Shown: in pieces, positions 10,351 to 17,741 of the stretch
How positions within the stretch are numbered: position 1 is the first letter of the stretch
Layout of the letters: each line of letters starts with the position of its first letter
NCBI GenBank assembly: GCA_017530365.1
Contig: JAFXMK010000006.1
Coordinates: 1 to 64,000, forward strand
Reading direction: 5' to 3'
DNA from: Bacteroidales bacterium
GTDB taxonomy: Bacteria; Bacteroidota; Bacteroidia; Bacteroidales; F082
DNA length: 64,000 nucleotides
Notes under the pieces: model-generated
The model's input: the letters and a program-made list of their open reading frames with translations, nothing else
What the model was told of the DNA's origin: nothing
Databases searched by the model: none
Made by a program: the position numbers and the translations under genes

Positions 10351-10423
10351 GCATCCGCTCTGCGGGTGCTAGCTCTATAGGGGGTTAAAATCTCCTATAG
10401 AGCTAGCACCCCAGAGGGGTGCC
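10351..10423. repeat. Inverted pair of REP-like hairpin elements between serC and serA
   Basis: Two copies of a ~30-bp element face each other, 10351-10381 on plus and 10394-10423 on minus. Each has a small hairpin around TCT/AGA (for example GCACCCC-aga-GGGGTGC, 10406-10422) followed by TAGCTCTATAGG. The inner parts form an 18-bp perfect stem (10364-10381 with 10394-10411). The layout recalls the paired REP elements of other bacteria. It may attenuate or stabilise the serC-serA transcript. Confidence 0.7.
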
Positions 10424-10452
10424 AAAAATGACAAACAAACAACTGAATAACT

Positions 10453-11370
10453 ATGAAAGTATTAGTAGCTACAGAAAAACCTTTCGCCAAGATCGCCGTT
10501 GATGGTATCCGCGAAGTCGTTGAAAAGAACGGCTATGAACTGGCTCTTTTGGAAAAATATACCGATGTCAATGACCTCTACAAGGCCGTTGCCGACGCCG
10601 ATGCCCTCATCGTCCGTTCCGACAAGGTGACAAAAGAAGTCATCGACCACGCCAACAACCTGAAGATCGTCGTCCGTGCCGGCGCCGGCTACGACAACCT
10701 CGACCTCGAGGCTTGCACCGCCAAAGGCATCGTCGCCATGAACACTCCTGGCCAGAACTCCAACGCTGTTGCCGAGCTGGTCATGGGCATGTTGGTCTAT
10801 GCCGTCCGTAACTTCTACAACGGCAAGTCAGGTTCTGAGTTGATGGGCAAGAAACTCGGCCTCCTCGCCTTCGGTAACGTGGGTCGCAACGTCGCCCGCA
10901 TTGCCAAGGGCTTCGGCATGGATGTCTATGCCTTCGACGAGTTCGTCCCCGCTGAGAAGATCGAAGAAGCCGGTGTGCACGCCGTTGCCAACCGCGACGC
11001 TCTCTTCGAGACCTGCGACGTCGTCAGCCTGCACATCCCGGCAACCGCCGAGACCAAGCAGAGCATCAACTACGCTGTGGTCAACAAGATGCACAAAGGC
11101 GGCATCCTCGTGAACACCGCCCGTAAGGAAGTCATCAATGAGCCCGAACTGCTCAAGCTGATGGCCGAACGCTCCGACCTCAAGTACATCACCGACATCA
11201 TGCCGGATGCCGACGCTGAATTCAAAGCCTTTGAAGGCCGTTATTTTGCCACACCCAAGAAGATGGGCGCCCAAACAGAAGAAGCCAATATCAATGCCGG
11301 TCTTGCAGCCGCTAACCAAATCGCCGATTTCTTCAAGACTGGCAACAAGCGTTTCCAAGTGAACAAATAA
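10453..11370 (+). CDS. serA: D-3-phosphoglycerate dehydrogenase SerA (short form)
   Basis: A 305-residue NAD-dependent 2-hydroxyacid dehydrogenase that oxidises 3-phosphoglycerate to 3-phosphohydroxypyruvate, the first step of serine synthesis and the source of the SerC substrate. The Rossmann fold carries LGLLAFGNVGRNVARIAKGFG. The substrate-binding region IVRSDKVTKEVID and the motif VNTARKEVINEPEL are present. There is no C-terminal ACT domain, so feedback inhibition by serine through ACT is not expected. It is the second gene of the serine operon and is followed after 3 bp by a four-helix-bundle gene. In many relatives the next gene would be the DUF1015 partner. Confidence 0.95.
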   Translation: MKVLVATEKPFAKIAVDGIREVVEKNGYELALLEKYTDVNDLYKAVADADALIVRSDKVTKEVIDHANNLKIVVRAGAGYDNLDLEACTAKGIVAMNTPGQNSNAVAELVMGMLVYAVRNFYNGKSGSELMGKKLGLLAFGNVGRNVARIAKGFGMDVYAFDEFVPAEKIEEAGVHAVANRDALFETCDVVSLHIPATAETKQSINYAVVNKMHKGGILVNTARKEVINEPELLKLMAERSDLKYITDIMPDADAEFKAFEGRYFATPKKMGAQTEEANINAGLAAANQIADFFKTGNKRFQVNK

Positions 11371-11373
11371 ATC

Positions 11374-11772
11374 ATGACACCAATAGAAAATCAGAAAGCA
11401 GCCCCCTTTTTCAAATTTGAAAATCTCCGTATTTACCACAAGTCGCTGATGTTCTCCAACGCCGTCCTAGCTATTTACGACAACGTCCAGAACGATGGCG
11501 ACAAAATGGTCTCCAAGAAGTTCTTTGAAGCTGCATCAATGATTACTAAGAACATCGTTGAAGGTTCCTCGGCAAGCAAAAGCGCTTTCATAGGTTATCT
11601 TCAAGAGGCCAAGGGCTACATCCGCTCCTGTGTCAGCTATACAGCGACATTGCTCTACAGGAAAGCCATCGACGAAGAACAGTCGAACGACATCCGAAAT
11701 GAGCTGATCGAGCTTACCAAGATGGCAGGCGCGTTGATTGTCTCCCTACAAACTGAAAACAACCAACTATAA
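11374..11772 (+). CDS. Four-helix bundle protein (23S rRNA intervening-sequence/S23 family)
   Basis: A 132-residue protein of the four-helix-bundle family first found in intervening sequences of 23S rRNA. Typical features are FKFENLRIYHKSLMFSNAVL, NIVEGSSASKSAFIGYLQEAKG and SCVSYTATLLYRKA. Members form pentamers in solved structures, but their cellular role is unclear. It sits inside the serine operon, 3 bp after serA and 27 bp before the DUF1015 gene, while no rRNA is nearby. Its last residues (QTENNQL) are encoded by the beginning of a heptamer array, which also supplies the stop. Insertion of gene plus array into an older serC-serA-DUF1015 operon is likely but inferred. Confidence 0.88.
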   Translation: MTPIENQKAAPFFKFENLRIYHKSLMFSNAVLAIYDNVQNDGDKMVSKKFFEAASMITKNIVEGSSASKSAFIGYLQEAKGYIRSCVSYTATLLYRKAIDEEQSNDIRNELIELTKMAGALIVSLQTENNQL

Positions 11773-11797
11773 ACTGTAAACTGCAAACTGTAAACTA
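11749..11797 (+). repeat. Heptamer array (TAAACTG units)
   Basis: Consecutive 7-nt units CAAACTG, AAAACAA, CCAACTA, TAAACTG, TAAACTG, CAAACTG, TAAACTA. It spans the end and stop of the four-helix-bundle gene and reaches the start of the DUF1015 gene; most later units carry TAA on the sense strand. Confidence 0.8.
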
Positions 11798-11799
11798 AC

Positions 11800-13122
11800 A
11801 TGTCAGTCATTAAACCTTTCAAAGGATGGCGTCCCGGCGTGGATATCGTCCAGAAACTCGCCTCCCGTCCATACGACGTGCTGAACACTGAAGAAGCACG
11901 CAAGGAATGCGAAGGCAACCCATACAGCCTGCTCCATGTGACCAAGGCCGAAATCGACCTTCCTGAAGGCCACAAGGACAGCGACCTCGAGACCTATCTG
12001 AAAGTCGTTGAGAACTTCAACTCTTTCAAAGACTTCGGATGGATCAAGCAGGACCAAGAGGAAAAGCTCTACATCTACGCCCAAAGCATGAACCCCACCG
12101 ATGCCAACGCCCACTGGCAATATGGCATCGTGGCCTGCGCTTACAGCGAAGACTATGTCAACAAGGTCATCAAGAAGCATGAGCTTACCCGTAAAGACAA
12201 GGAAGAGGACCGCATGAAGCACGTCCGCCTCACCAACGCCAACGTGGAGCCTGTGTTCTTCGCCTACCCTGCCGTCGCCGAAATCGACGCCATCGTGAGC
12301 AAGATCACTGCTGAGAAGCCCATCTACGACTTCATCGCCAAGGAAGACGGCTTCGGCCATCGCTTCTGGGTCATCGACGACAAGGCCACCATCGCCCGCC
12401 TCGTCGAACTGTTCGACAAGAAGGTCCCGGCCATGTACATCGCCGACGGTCACCACCGTAGCGCTGCTGCCGCCCTCGTAGGTCAAGAGAAGAAAGAGCA
12501 CAACCCTGCCCACACCGGCAAGGAAGAGTACAACTACTTCATGACCGTCATCTTCCCCGACAACCAGTTGAACGTCATCGACTACAACCGCGTCGTGAAA
12601 GACCTCAACGGTCTCAGCACCAAGGACTTCTTCAAGGCCTTGCAAGAGAACTTCGACATCGAGTGCAAATGCAACTGCACCAAGGATGGCGGCACCTGCA
12701 AGTGCGAGTTCCCCTGCCACTGTGAGTGCGATACCGAGTACAAGCCTAACAAGCTACACAACTTCTCGATGTACATCGAGGGCGTATGGTACAGCTTGAC
12801 GGCCAAACCCGGCACCTACGATGACAACGATCCCATCGGCGTGTTGGATGTCACCATCCTCAGCAACCTTGTCCTCGACAAGATCCTGGGCATCAAAGAC
12901 CTCCGCACCGACAAGCGTATCGACTTCGTTGGCGGCATCCGTGGCCTCGGCGAGCTGAAACGTCGCGTTGATAGCGGTGAGATGAAGGTCGCCTTCGCGC
13001 TCTATCCAGTGAGCATGAAGCAGATCATCGACATCGCCGACACCGGCAACATCATGCCGCCCAAGACCACATGGTTTGAGCCTAAACTCAGATCCGGTCT
13101 GGTGATCCACACTTTGGATTAA
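11800..13122 (+). CDS. DUF1015 family protein of the serine operon, with cysteine-rich insert
   Basis: A 440-residue DUF1015 protein: the N-terminus MSVIKPFKGWRPG and the motif YIADGHHRSAAAA (about residues 213-225) are diagnostic. The DGHHR motif resembles that of ParB/SerK-type serine kinases, so a role with serine or phosphoserine is a fair inference from both motif and operon; the reaction is not established by the sequence. An oddity is an insert at about residues 288-311 with eight cysteines in the pattern CxCxC-x6-CxC-x3-CxCxC, which looks like a small metal-binding loop. The gene follows the four-helix-bundle gene after a heptamer array and ends at a strong terminator. No separate phosphoserine phosphatase gene is in the window. 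Confidence 0.9.
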   Translation: MSVIKPFKGWRPGVDIVQKLASRPYDVLNTEEARKECEGNPYSLLHVTKAEIDLPEGHKDSDLETYLKVVENFNSFKDFGWIKQDQEEKLYIYAQSMNPTDANAHWQYGIVACAYSEDYVNKVIKKHELTRKDKEEDRMKHVRLTNANVEPVFFAYPAVAEIDAIVSKITAEKPIYDFIAKEDGFGHRFWVIDDKATIARLVELFDKKVPAMYIADGHHRSAAAALVGQEKKEHNPAHTGKEEYNYFMTVIFPDNQLNVIDYNRVVKDLNGLSTKDFFKALQENFDIECKCNCTKDGGTCKCEFPCHCECDTEYKPNKLHNFSMYIEGVWYSLTAKPGTYDDNDPIGVLDVTILSNLVLDKILGIKDLRTDKRIDFVGGIRGLGELKRRVDSGEMKVAFALYPVSMKQIIDIADTGNIMPPKTTWFEPKLRSGLVIHTLD

Positions 13123-13159
13123 AAAAGAATAGAGACGCCATACGGCGTCTCTATTTTTT
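13123..13159 (+). terminator. Rho-independent terminator of the serine operon
   Basis: A perfect 12-bp stem (13128-13139 with 13144-13155) with an ATAC loop, followed by a run of T, directly after the stop codon. Confidence 0.92.
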
Positions 13160-13166
13160 AGACTAT

Positions 13167-14078
13167 ATGGAAAACATCAACAAGAATCTCATCAAGCACT
13201 ACGCCGACCATCTGAGGCTGGAGCTGTCGCTGTCCGACAACAGCGTGGAGGCCTATTGCCATGATGTCAACTTGTTTCTGCAATACCTCGAAAGCCAAAA
13301 CATCTCCACAGAGGTTAACGATATCAACCAGGACACTATCGAGAATTTCTTTGCCTATCTTTACGACCTGAATATCGGCGCCAGCTCACAAACGCGCATC
13401 CTCTCAGGGCTGAAGTCGTTTTACCGTTTCCTTCTCCAAGAGAACCTGGCCACGAAGGACCCCACAGCACTCATCACATCGCCATCAAGAGGACGGCATC
13501 TGCCTGAAGTGTTAAGCTACCCTGAGATCCAAAAGATGATTGACAGCATCGACCTCAGCCTACCCAACGGTCACCGCAACAAAGCCATGATAGAGGTGAT
13601 GTACGGCTGCGGCCTGCGCGTCTCTGAACTCATCAGCCTACAAATCAGCGATATCTATAAAGAAGACGGATTCCTCCGCATCTTCGGCAAAGGCAGCAAG
13701 GAAAGGCTCGTCCCCATCGGCGACTCCAGCCTGAAAATCCTGTATCAATACATCAATGGCGCAAGGTTGCACATCACGCCAAAACCAAAATTTACCGATA
13801 CCGTTTTCCTGAACAGTCGTGGCACTGGCCTCACCCGTCAGACAGTGTTTCTGTTAGTGAAAGAGTTGGCTGAACGCAACGGTATCAGCAAGTCCATCAG
13901 CCCGCATACCTTCAGGCATAGCTTCGCCACCCATCTCCTGGAAGGCGGCGCCAACTTACTGGCCGTACAACAGATGCTCGGCCATGCCAGCGTCAGCACC
14001 ACCGAAATCTATACCCATATTTCAGATGATTTGTTGAGAGAAACGCTAATGGAGTATCATCCGAGAATGAAAAGATAA
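13167..14078 (+). CDS. xerD: Tyrosine recombinase XerD/XerC
   Basis: A 303-residue site-specific recombinase that resolves chromosome dimers at dif. The N-terminal SAM-like core-binding domain is at residues 1-90. The catalytic domain has Arg in GCGLRVSEL (about 150), Lys in FGKGSKERLVP, HTFRHSFATHLL (His about 246, Arg about 249), His in LGHASVSTT (about 271) and Tyr in EIYTHIS (about 281). All catalytic residues are present. It stands alone 44 bp after the previous gene, past a terminator. Its last codon and its stop lie inside a heptamer array. XerC and XerD cannot be told apart with certainty without comparison. Confidence 0.93.
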   Translation: MENINKNLIKHYADHLRLELSLSDNSVEAYCHDVNLFLQYLESQNISTEVNDINQDTIENFFAYLYDLNIGASSQTRILSGLKSFYRFLLQENLATKDPTALITSPSRGRHLPEVLSYPEIQKMIDSIDLSLPNGHRNKAMIEVMYGCGLRVSELISLQISDIYKEDGFLRIFGKGSKERLVPIGDSSLKILYQYINGARLHITPKPKFTDTVFLNSRGTGLTRQTVFLLVKELAERNGISKSISPHTFRHSFATHLLEGGANLLAVQQMLGHASVSTTEIYTHISDDLLRETLMEYHPRMKR

Positions 14079-14142
14079 AAGATAAAAGATAAAAGTTGGA
14101 TCCCGTCAGGAACTTTTATCTTTTATCTCTTAACTCTTATCT
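14070..14142. repeat. Facing heptamer arrays forming a bidirectional hairpin (AAAAGAT units)
   Basis: On plus, AAAAGAT is repeated three times and followed by AAAAGTT (14070-14097), overlapping the xerD stop. On minus, ATAAGAG, TTAAGAG, ATAAAAG, ATAAAAG follow directly after the TAG of the convergent gene. The two pair perfectly over 18 bp (14080-14097 with 14111-14128) around a 13-nt loop, so this probably ends transcription from both sides. Each unit carries TAA on its sense strand. Confidence 0.85.
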
Positions 14143-14593
14143 AAATAATGTTTCCTTGGTCGTCAACGAGCACGCCCCAGCTGATGGCAGTCATCTTGTC
14201 ACCATCGTAGAAGAAATCGATCAGCGCATCCTCAAAGGAAATGCGGTGCTCACCGTCCTCGTCTTCCTCCTCCAACTCCTTGAAGCCGTTTTCACGCATC
14301 AGCTCGATCACTTCGGCGCGATTCAGATCGAATGCCTTGGTGCCATATAGTATTGCATCGTGATTCTCCGTTTCGAAACAAGCAGCTACCGATTTGGTGA
14401 TGCCCTCAAAATAAATGTTGGTTTCCAAATCCTCATACTCATAATAGATGGAACGGTTCCCCGTCTCCTCCATATCGCTAAGTTCCTCATAATAATTGGG
14501 TGAACCAAGCATCTTCACGGCATCATCCAAAGACATTCCGAAAGGTATTTCACCGAAACCTTTCAACGGCTCAATAACAAAGTTTTTCATCAT
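14141..14593 (-). CDS. Hypothetical acidic protein
   Basis: A 150-residue soluble protein that I do not recognise. It has no signal peptide or membrane segment. It begins MMKNFVIEPLKGFGEIPFGMSLDDAVKMLG and is rich in Glu and Asp, with an acidic run ELEEEDEDGEH near residue 108. The phrase FGEIPFGMSLDDAVKMLGSPN resembles the opening of several small uncharacterised or immunity-type proteins, but that is weak. The start could be the first or second ATG (14593 or 14590). It lies 97 bp downstream of the LolC/E-like gene in the same direction; a 12-bp inverted repeat in that gap may be a regulatory site or weak terminator. Confidence 0.7.
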   Translation of the reverse strand: MMKNFVIEPLKGFGEIPFGMSLDDAVKMLGSPNYYEELSDMEETGNRSIYYEYEDLETNIYFEGITKSVAACFETENHDAILYGTKAFDLNRAEVIELMRENGFKELEEEDEDGEHRISFEDALIDFFYDGDKMTAISWGVLVDDQGNII

Positions 14594-14656
14594 GTTTTTC
14601 CAAAAGTTTTTTCATAATCATTTCAAGCTGTGAAAATACTGCTTTTTTGGAAAAAC
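14594..14656. repeat. 12-bp inverted repeat upstream of the hypothetical gene
   Basis: GTTTTTCCAAAA (14594-14605) and TTTTGGAAAAAC (14645-14656) are perfect inverted copies separated by 39 bp. One arm touches the start codon of the downstream gene. It could be an operator, or a hairpin that hides the translation start. Confidence 0.5.
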
Positions 14657-14690
14657 AAATACCTATATCGTATTTTAGAATGATTATAAA

Positions 14691-15914
14691 TTATTCAAAC
14701 CGGATGGAGCGTGAAGGACGGATGCGGTTGATGATGCCAGTAGGAATCAGCAGCATCAGAATCCAAAGGATGAAAGTGCTCACATTAACCAGCAGCACCG
14801 TGCTGAAGTGCATCTCAACTGGAACAGAGGAAAGATAATAAGTAGCGGGATCGAGACGAAAAACACCCGTATAATACTGCAGTAGGCAGAATCCCAAGCC
14901 AATCAAGTTTCCGATGACCATGCCAATCAGCAAGATACGGATGGATCGTTGCATGAAGACCTTACGGACAAAGCGATTGGATGCACCCATGGCTTTCAGC
15001 AGACCGATGGTTGAGGTCTTCTCAATAATGATGATCAGCAGCATGGAGATCACCGTGATGCCGGCAACAAGAAACATCAGGACCAAAATCAGCCAAACGT
15101 TGGTATCCAGCAAATCAAGCCAGTCGAATATCTTCGGGTTGCTCTCACGAGCGGTATAAGAGGCCAGTGTGCCAGGAATACTATAATACAGCGCATCGTT
15201 GATTTCCGCCATTGCATCCATGTCGTCGATCCAAACTTCCACCACACCAGTCTCGTCATCTTCCCAATGATTCAATCGCCGGATCTGATCCAAGTCGCAA
15301 AACACATAACGCTCGTCGAACTCCGAAAGTCCCGTCACGAAGATACCGGTGATATTGAATTTCCTGCCACGCGCCTGCATGTCCTCGTCGATGAACCACA
15401 CGCGAACTGGATCGCCTACCGAAAGCAACATCTTATCGGCAATCGCCTTCGAGACCATGACATCATTGGACCGTTCACCCTCTTCATACTGAGGCACCTC
15501 ACCATCCACAAGGCAATCCTTGAAATAATTCCAATCGTAATCCGGTCCCACACCTTTCATGACCACGCCTTGGATTTCCTCTTCCGTCTTGATCATCCCC
15601 GCCTTGTCGGCCACCAATTGATAATGCCGAATGCCCGGCGTCGTCTCCAAGGCCTTTTTCAATCGCTCATCTAGCACAAAAGGCTGCTCCTCAAACGATT
15701 CGTTCCTGTCAAGCGTCTGGATATGGATGGGCGCCACAAAACCGATCACCTTGTCGCGAATCTGGTTTTTGAAACCCACCACCACGGCCAGCGAGATGAG
15801 CATCACCGCGATTGCCAAAGCCACACTAGTCACAGCGAGACGCATCACCGTCGAAGAAAGATGATTCTTGGACAGCGAAAACAACCTATCGGAGATGAAT
15901 TTCGAGCCTGACAT
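14691..15914 (-). CDS. LolC/LolE-like ABC transporter permease
   Basis: A 407-residue inner membrane protein of the LolC/E-FtsX superfamily. There is one N-terminal membrane helix (VTSVALAIAVMLISLAVVVG), a large periplasmic MacB-like domain (about 45-260) and three C-terminal helices (LILVLMFLVAGITVISMLLI, then two more). By family it forms the membrane part of the exporter that releases lipoproteins from the inner membrane to LolA. No ATPase (LolD) is adjacent, but a LolA-like gene lies at 37.8 kb. It is transcribed divergently from namZ through overlapping promoter boxes and followed by a hypothetical gene. Confidence 0.88.
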   Translation of the reverse strand: MSGSKFISDRLFSLSKNHLSSTVMRLAVTSVALAIAVMLISLAVVVGFKNQIRDKVIGFVAPIHIQTLDRNESFEEQPFVLDERLKKALETTPGIRHYQLVADKAGMIKTEEEIQGVVMKGVGPDYDWNYFKDCLVDGEVPQYEEGERSNDVMVSKAIADKMLLSVGDPVRVWFIDEDMQARGRKFNITGIFVTGLSEFDERYVFCDLDQIRRLNHWEDDETGVVEVWIDDMDAMAEINDALYYSIPGTLASYTARESNPKIFDWLDLLDTNVWLILVLMFLVAGITVISMLLIIIIEKTSTIGLLKAMGASNRFVRKVFMQRSIRILLIGMVIGNLIGLGFCLLQYYTGVFRLDPATYYLSSVPVEMHFSTVLLVNVSTFILWILMLLIPTGIINRIRPSRSIRFE

Positions 15915-15936
15915 GCCTTTTTGAAAGATTTTGCAT

Positions 15937-15952
15937 TATTTTTGCAAAAATA
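15937..15952. promoter_or_regulatory. Palindromic divergent -7 boxes (LolC/E-like gene and namZ)
   Basis: TATTTTTGCAAAAATA is a perfect 16-bp palindrome. It holds a TAnnTTTG box on each strand, back to back: plus for namZ (15937-15944) and minus for the LolC/E-like gene (15952-15945). No good -33 element is seen at the usual distance on either side. Confidence 0.6.
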
Positions 15953-15969
15953 CGAATCATCATCGAATT

Positions 15970-17166
15970 ATGAATTGCAAAATGAGAAATATCACACGCT
16001 GCATCCTCTTTCTGGCTCTTGGGATTAGCTTCGCTTTCCAAGGCAAGGCCCAGTCGATCCGCCTGATTCCGAAGGAAGAATATGTGTCAGGAGCTCTTGA
16101 CACCGAGAACTATTTTCGTTTGCTCACCGACCAAAACGTGGGCGTTGTGGCCAATCAGACCAGCATTGTCGGCCAAACACATCTGGTTGATACGCTAGTG
16201 GCTTCCGGCATCAACGTGAAGCGGATCTTCACGCCAGAACATGGCTTCCGTGGCACTGCCGATGCCGGCGCAAAGATCACCAATGGGAAGGACGAGAAGA
16301 CGGGCATCGAAATCGCCTCACTCTATGGGAAGACCAAAAAACCCACGCCCGAGATGCTCAAGGATATCGATGTCATGCTGTTCGACCTCCAAGACGTGGG
16401 CGTGCGTTTCTACACCTACATCTCCACCCTGACGTACGTTATGGAAGCTTGCGCTGAGAAAGACATCCCCGTCATCGTGCTTGACCGTCCCAACCCCAAC
16501 GGATTCTATATTGATGGTCCAGTGCTGGAAGCTGCCAACGCCTCCTTCGTAGGCATGCATCCAGTGCCTGTTGTCTATGGCATGACCATCGGCGAATATG
16601 GCAAGATGGTGAACGGCGAAGGCTGGATGAAGAACAAAGTCCACTGCGAGCTTACCGTGGTCTCAATCCCAGGCTACGACCGCGATGCCATCTACGAGCT
16701 GCCTGTGAGGTCCTCTCCCAACCTTCCCAACTGGGAGTCGGTTTACCTCTACCCTTCCTTGTGCTTCTTTGAGGGCACCATCGTGAGCGTAGGGCGCGGC
16801 ACCGACAAGCCTTTCCAGGTCTTCGGACATCCCGACATGCGGGGCGATTATGCATTTACCCCTGAAAGCAAAAGCGGTGCCTCCAAGCCCTTGCTGGAAG
16901 GACAACGTTGCAAAGGCATGGATCTGACCGAATATGCTCACGGTTATAAAGCCAACGCTAACCAGCTACAGCTGGAATGGCTTATTGAGGCCTATCAGCA
17001 ACTCAAGGACAAGACGTTCTTCACCAAGTATTTCAACCTCCTTTCGGGCAACAACTTGTTGAAGCAACAAATCGAAAACGGAAAAAGCATGGAGAGCATC
17101 CGTGCCTCATGGCAATCCGACCTCGACAAATTCAAGGCCATTCGCGAGAAATATCTCATCTATTGA
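15970..17166 (+). CDS. namZ: Exo-beta-N-acetylmuramidase NamZ (DUF1343)
   Basis: A ~398-residue secreted DUF1343 protein. The family was characterised as NamZ, which removes terminal MurNAc from peptidoglycan fragments and is known in Bacteroidetes such as Tannerella forsythia. Recognisable segments are VGVVANQTSIVG, RIFTPEHGFRGTADAG, DVMLFDLQDVGVRFYTYISTL and DRPNPNG. The signal peptide ILFLALGISFAFQGKAQS directs export. The start could be the ATG at 15970 or the one at 15982; the -7 box at 15937-15944 allows either. It probably serves cell-wall recycling or scavenging in the periplasm. Its end overlaps the convergent HD hydrolase gene by 11 bp. Confidence 0.9.
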   Translation: MNCKMRNITRCILFLALGISFAFQGKAQSIRLIPKEEYVSGALDTENYFRLLTDQNVGVVANQTSIVGQTHLVDTLVASGINVKRIFTPEHGFRGTADAGAKITNGKDEKTGIEIASLYGKTKKPTPEMLKDIDVMLFDLQDVGVRFYTYISTLTYVMEACAEKDIPVIVLDRPNPNGFYIDGPVLEAANASFVGMHPVPVVYGMTIGEYGKMVNGEGWMKNKVHCELTVVSIPGYDRDAIYELPVRSSPNLPNWESVYLYPSLCFFEGTIVSVGRGTDKPFQVFGHPDMRGDYAFTPESKSGASKPLLEGQRCKGMDLTEYAHGYKANANQLQLEWLIEAYQQLKDKTFFTKYFNLLSGNNLLKQQIENGKSMESIRASWQSDLDKFKAIREKYLIY

Positions 17167-17737
17167 CGGGACGATCTGCAAACGTCTCTTCCAGCAGCCT
17201 TACAAACTCCTGATAGGCCAAGGTGTCCGACAATTCCTTCATGGCTTCCGCCAAGGAGCGATAATACCACTCCACATCTTTCTTCCCGTTTTGAGCGTGA
17301 AAAATGCTCCAGACCTTGTCACCAATCTGACGATAATCCCAAGCGATACCCCGCATGTTGGAGAGCTTGTCGCCAAGTGCCACCACTTTGCTGTCATAGG
17401 TAGCAGCTTCAAGCTGTTTAACCTGAGCTGTTTTTCTCTCACGCCATGTCATCGTGGAATCCATGGGGGCAGTCTCCAAATGGACGAGTTGTGCCACCCG
17501 ATCGCCGAACCTTTCACGGATCTGCTCCAAGGTGACATCGGTGTCCTCCACCGTGTCATGCAATATGGCAGCGGCCAGCATCTCCTGGTCGTTGGTGATA
17601 GTAGCCACAATGGTCGCAGCTTCCATGAGGTGGATGAGATAGGGATAGCCCTTGCCCCTGCGTTCAGTGCCATGATGGGCTTCGAGCGCAAATTTCACTG
17701 CATCATCAAAGAATGTGGTGTCAAGAGGATTGTTCAT
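17156..17737 (-). CDS. HD-domain hydrolase, small alarmone hydrolase-like
   Basis: A 193-residue HD phosphohydrolase of the RelA/SpoT hydrolase type. The metal site is intact: His in GYPYLIHLMEAA (about 37), HD in AAAILHDTVEDTDVT (about 58) and Asp in VALGDKLSNMRG (about 120). It has no synthetase, TGS or ACT domain, so it matches a stand-alone small alarmone hydrolase that would remove pyrophosphate from (p)ppGpp or related nucleotides. It begins 4 bp after the stop of the alarmone synthetase gene, so the two are almost certainly made together. In known toxSAS pairs such a hydrolase neutralises its synthetase. Whether this one is an antitoxin or a housekeeping partner is open. Confidence 0.88.
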   Translation of the reverse strand: MNNPLDTTFFDDAVKFALEAHHGTERRGKGYPYLIHLMEAATIVATITNDQEMLAAAILHDTVEDTDVTLEQIRERFGDRVAQLVHLETAPMDSTMTWRERKTAQVKQLEAATYDSKVVALGDKLSNMRGIAWDYRQIGDKVWSIFHAQNGKKDVEWYYRSLAEAMKELSDTLAYQEFVRLLEETFADRPVNR

Positions 17738-17741
17738 GGCC

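Noticed and set aside
10430-10452. ATG at 10428-10430 as an upstream start for serA
   Set aside because: It is out of frame or soon stopped; MKVLVATEKPFAK at 10453 is the family start.
14070-14142. CRISPR array reading of the short repeats
   Set aside because: Units are 7 nt without spacers and no cas genes are present.
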